Shown here one piece after another: positions 5,134 to 5,923 of a stretch of 5,923 nt of DNA (within the stretch, counting starts at the first letter, position 1; every line of letters begins with the position of its first letter). The notes under the pieces were generated by a model, which was given only the letters and a program-made list of their open reading frames with translations, had not been told where the DNA came from and made no database searches. Origin of the DNA: CAYOWK01 sp964407665 (GTDB lineage Bacteria; Pseudomonadota; Alphaproteobacteria; Caulobacterales; Hyphomonadaceae); assembly GCA_964407665.1 (NCBI GenBank), contig CAYOWK010000094.1, forward strand, positions 1 through 5,923, in the 5' to 3' direction. The position numbers were made by a program, and so were the translations under genes.

Positions 5134-5923
5134 TCAGTAAACCCGCGCCTTCGGCTTGATGTACTCGGCGTCGTTGGACATCGTGTAGGCGTGCACCGGG
5201 CGGTAGTCGATCTTCACCTTGCCGCCTTCGTCCACCCACGCCAGCGTGTGCTTCATCCACTCGCCGTCATCGCGGTCCGGGAAGTCCTCGCGGGCGTGTG
5301 CGCCGCGGCTTTCCTTGCGGTTGACGGCGGAGTTCACGGTCGCGGCGGCCTGGATGATCAGGTTGTCGTACTCGAGCGTCTCGACCAGATCGGTGTTCCA
5401 GATCATGCCCCGGTCCTTGACCGAGATGTCCGGCGAGCCGGTCATGACTTCGGCAATCTTCTCGACGCCTTCCTGCAGGACCTCGCCGGTGCGGAACACA
5501 GCGCAGTTGGACTGCATGACCTTCTGCATCGACAGGCGCAGCGTCGACGTCGGCGTGCCGCCCGATGCGTTGCGGAAGCGGTCGAAGCGGGCGAGGTGAG
5601 CGTCGGTCGAGCCCTGCGGAAGGTCCGGCATGGACCGGCCAGCTTCCAGAACCTCGCCGCAGCGCAGTCCAGCCGCGCGGCCGAACACCACAAGGTCGAT
5701 CAGCGAGTTGGAGCCGAGGCGGTTGGCGCCGTGGACCGACACGCAGGCGGCCTCGCCCACAGCCATCAGGCCGGGGACGATGGTGTCCGGGTCGCCGCCG
5801 GCCTTGGTCAGCACTTCGCCATGATAGTTCGTGGGGATGCCGCCCATGTTGTAGTGGACGGTCGGGATCACGGGGATCGGCTGCTTGGTCACGTCAACGC
5901 CCGAGAAGATGCGCGCGCTTTCC
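5134..5923 (-). CDS. sdhA: Succinate dehydrogenase flavoprotein subunit SdhA, C-terminal part (cut by window end)
   Basis: SdhA carries covalent FAD and oxidises succinate to fumarate in respiratory complex II and the TCA cycle, on the inner face of the cytoplasmic membrane. The last 262 codons are visible. In fragment numbering, HYNMGGIPTN at 23-32 holds the active-site histidine. VGEAACVSVHGANRLGSNSL (55-74) is the FAD-binding signature followed by LIDLVVFGRAAG. The helical domain covers about 90-190. ESRGAHAREDFPDRDD (about 204-219) carries conserved arginines near the active site, and the C-terminus KPKARVY is typical of alphaproteobacterial SdhA. The N-terminal FAD domain and the FAD-linked histidine lie outside the window. 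sdhB, which usually follows sdhA, is not the next gene; the methyltransferase is, 49 bp on. Identity is secure. Confidence 0.97.
   Translation of the reverse strand, partial: ESARIFSGVDVTKQPIPVIPTVHYNMGGIPTNYHGEVLTKAGGDPDTIVPGLMAVGEAACVSVHGANRLGSNSLIDLVVFGRAAGLRCGEVLEAGRSMPDLPQGSTDAHLARFDRFRNASGGTPTSTLRLSMQKVMQSNCAVFRTGEVLQEGVEKIAEVMTGSPDISVKDRGMIWNTDLVETLEYDNLIIQAAATVNSAVNRKESRGAHAREDFPDRDDGEWMKHTLAWVDEGGKVKIDYRPVHAYTMSNDAEYIKPKARVY

Noticed and set aside
4203..5159. A 318-codon open frame on the plus strand
   Set aside because: It lies opposite the methyltransferase gene, its product is rich in Arg, Gly and Pro with no domain, and the minus strand encodes a clear SAM-binding motif. It is a high-GC antisense shadow.

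Overview
The window is a GC-rich stretch of chromosome from an alphaproteobacterium. The gene order, the Pal and SdhA sequences and the exported YbjN protein suggest the Caulobacterales/Hyphomonadaceae side of the class, but this placement is inferred from family resemblance and not from a search. Seven protein genes are present and all lie on the minus strand, so transcription runs from high to low coordinates. There are no tRNA or rRNA genes, mobile elements, CRISPR arrays or phage genes. The long plus-strand open frames are antisense shadows of the minus-strand genes.

In transcription order: (1) the C-terminal 262 residues of sdhA, the succinate dehydrogenase flavoprotein, cut by the window end; (2) 49 bp later, a class I SAM-dependent methyltransferase whose frame has no ATG, GTG or TTG early enough to cover its conserved N-terminus, so it probably starts at a CTG behind a strong Shine-Dalgarno sequence; (3) a 349-bp gap with a 17-bp inverted repeat overlapping a possible extended -10 element, probably the pal promoter region; (4) pal, the peptidoglycan-associated outer-membrane lipoprotein; (5) a gap with a strong GC-rich hairpin; (6) cpoB (ybgF), the periplasmic coiled-coil/TPR partner of the Tol-Pal system; (7) an exported YbjN-family protein; (8) tilS, tRNA(Ile)-lysidine synthetase, overlapping the YbjN gene by 23 nt with a perfect hairpin against its GTG start; (9) after 152 bp, the first 211 codons of ftsH, the membrane AAA+ protease, cut by the window start.

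The pal-cpoB-tilS-ftsH order is a known alphaproteobacterial arrangement linking envelope constriction (Tol-Pal, CpoB) with housekeeping genes. Two departures stand out. tolB is not directly upstream of pal; a methyltransferase and sdhA are there instead. sdhB does not directly follow sdhA. I see no obvious undescribed multi-gene system. The better leads are local: the probable CTG start, the hairpin and overlap at tilS, the inverted repeat ahead of pal, and the exported YbjN gene inside the cluster.
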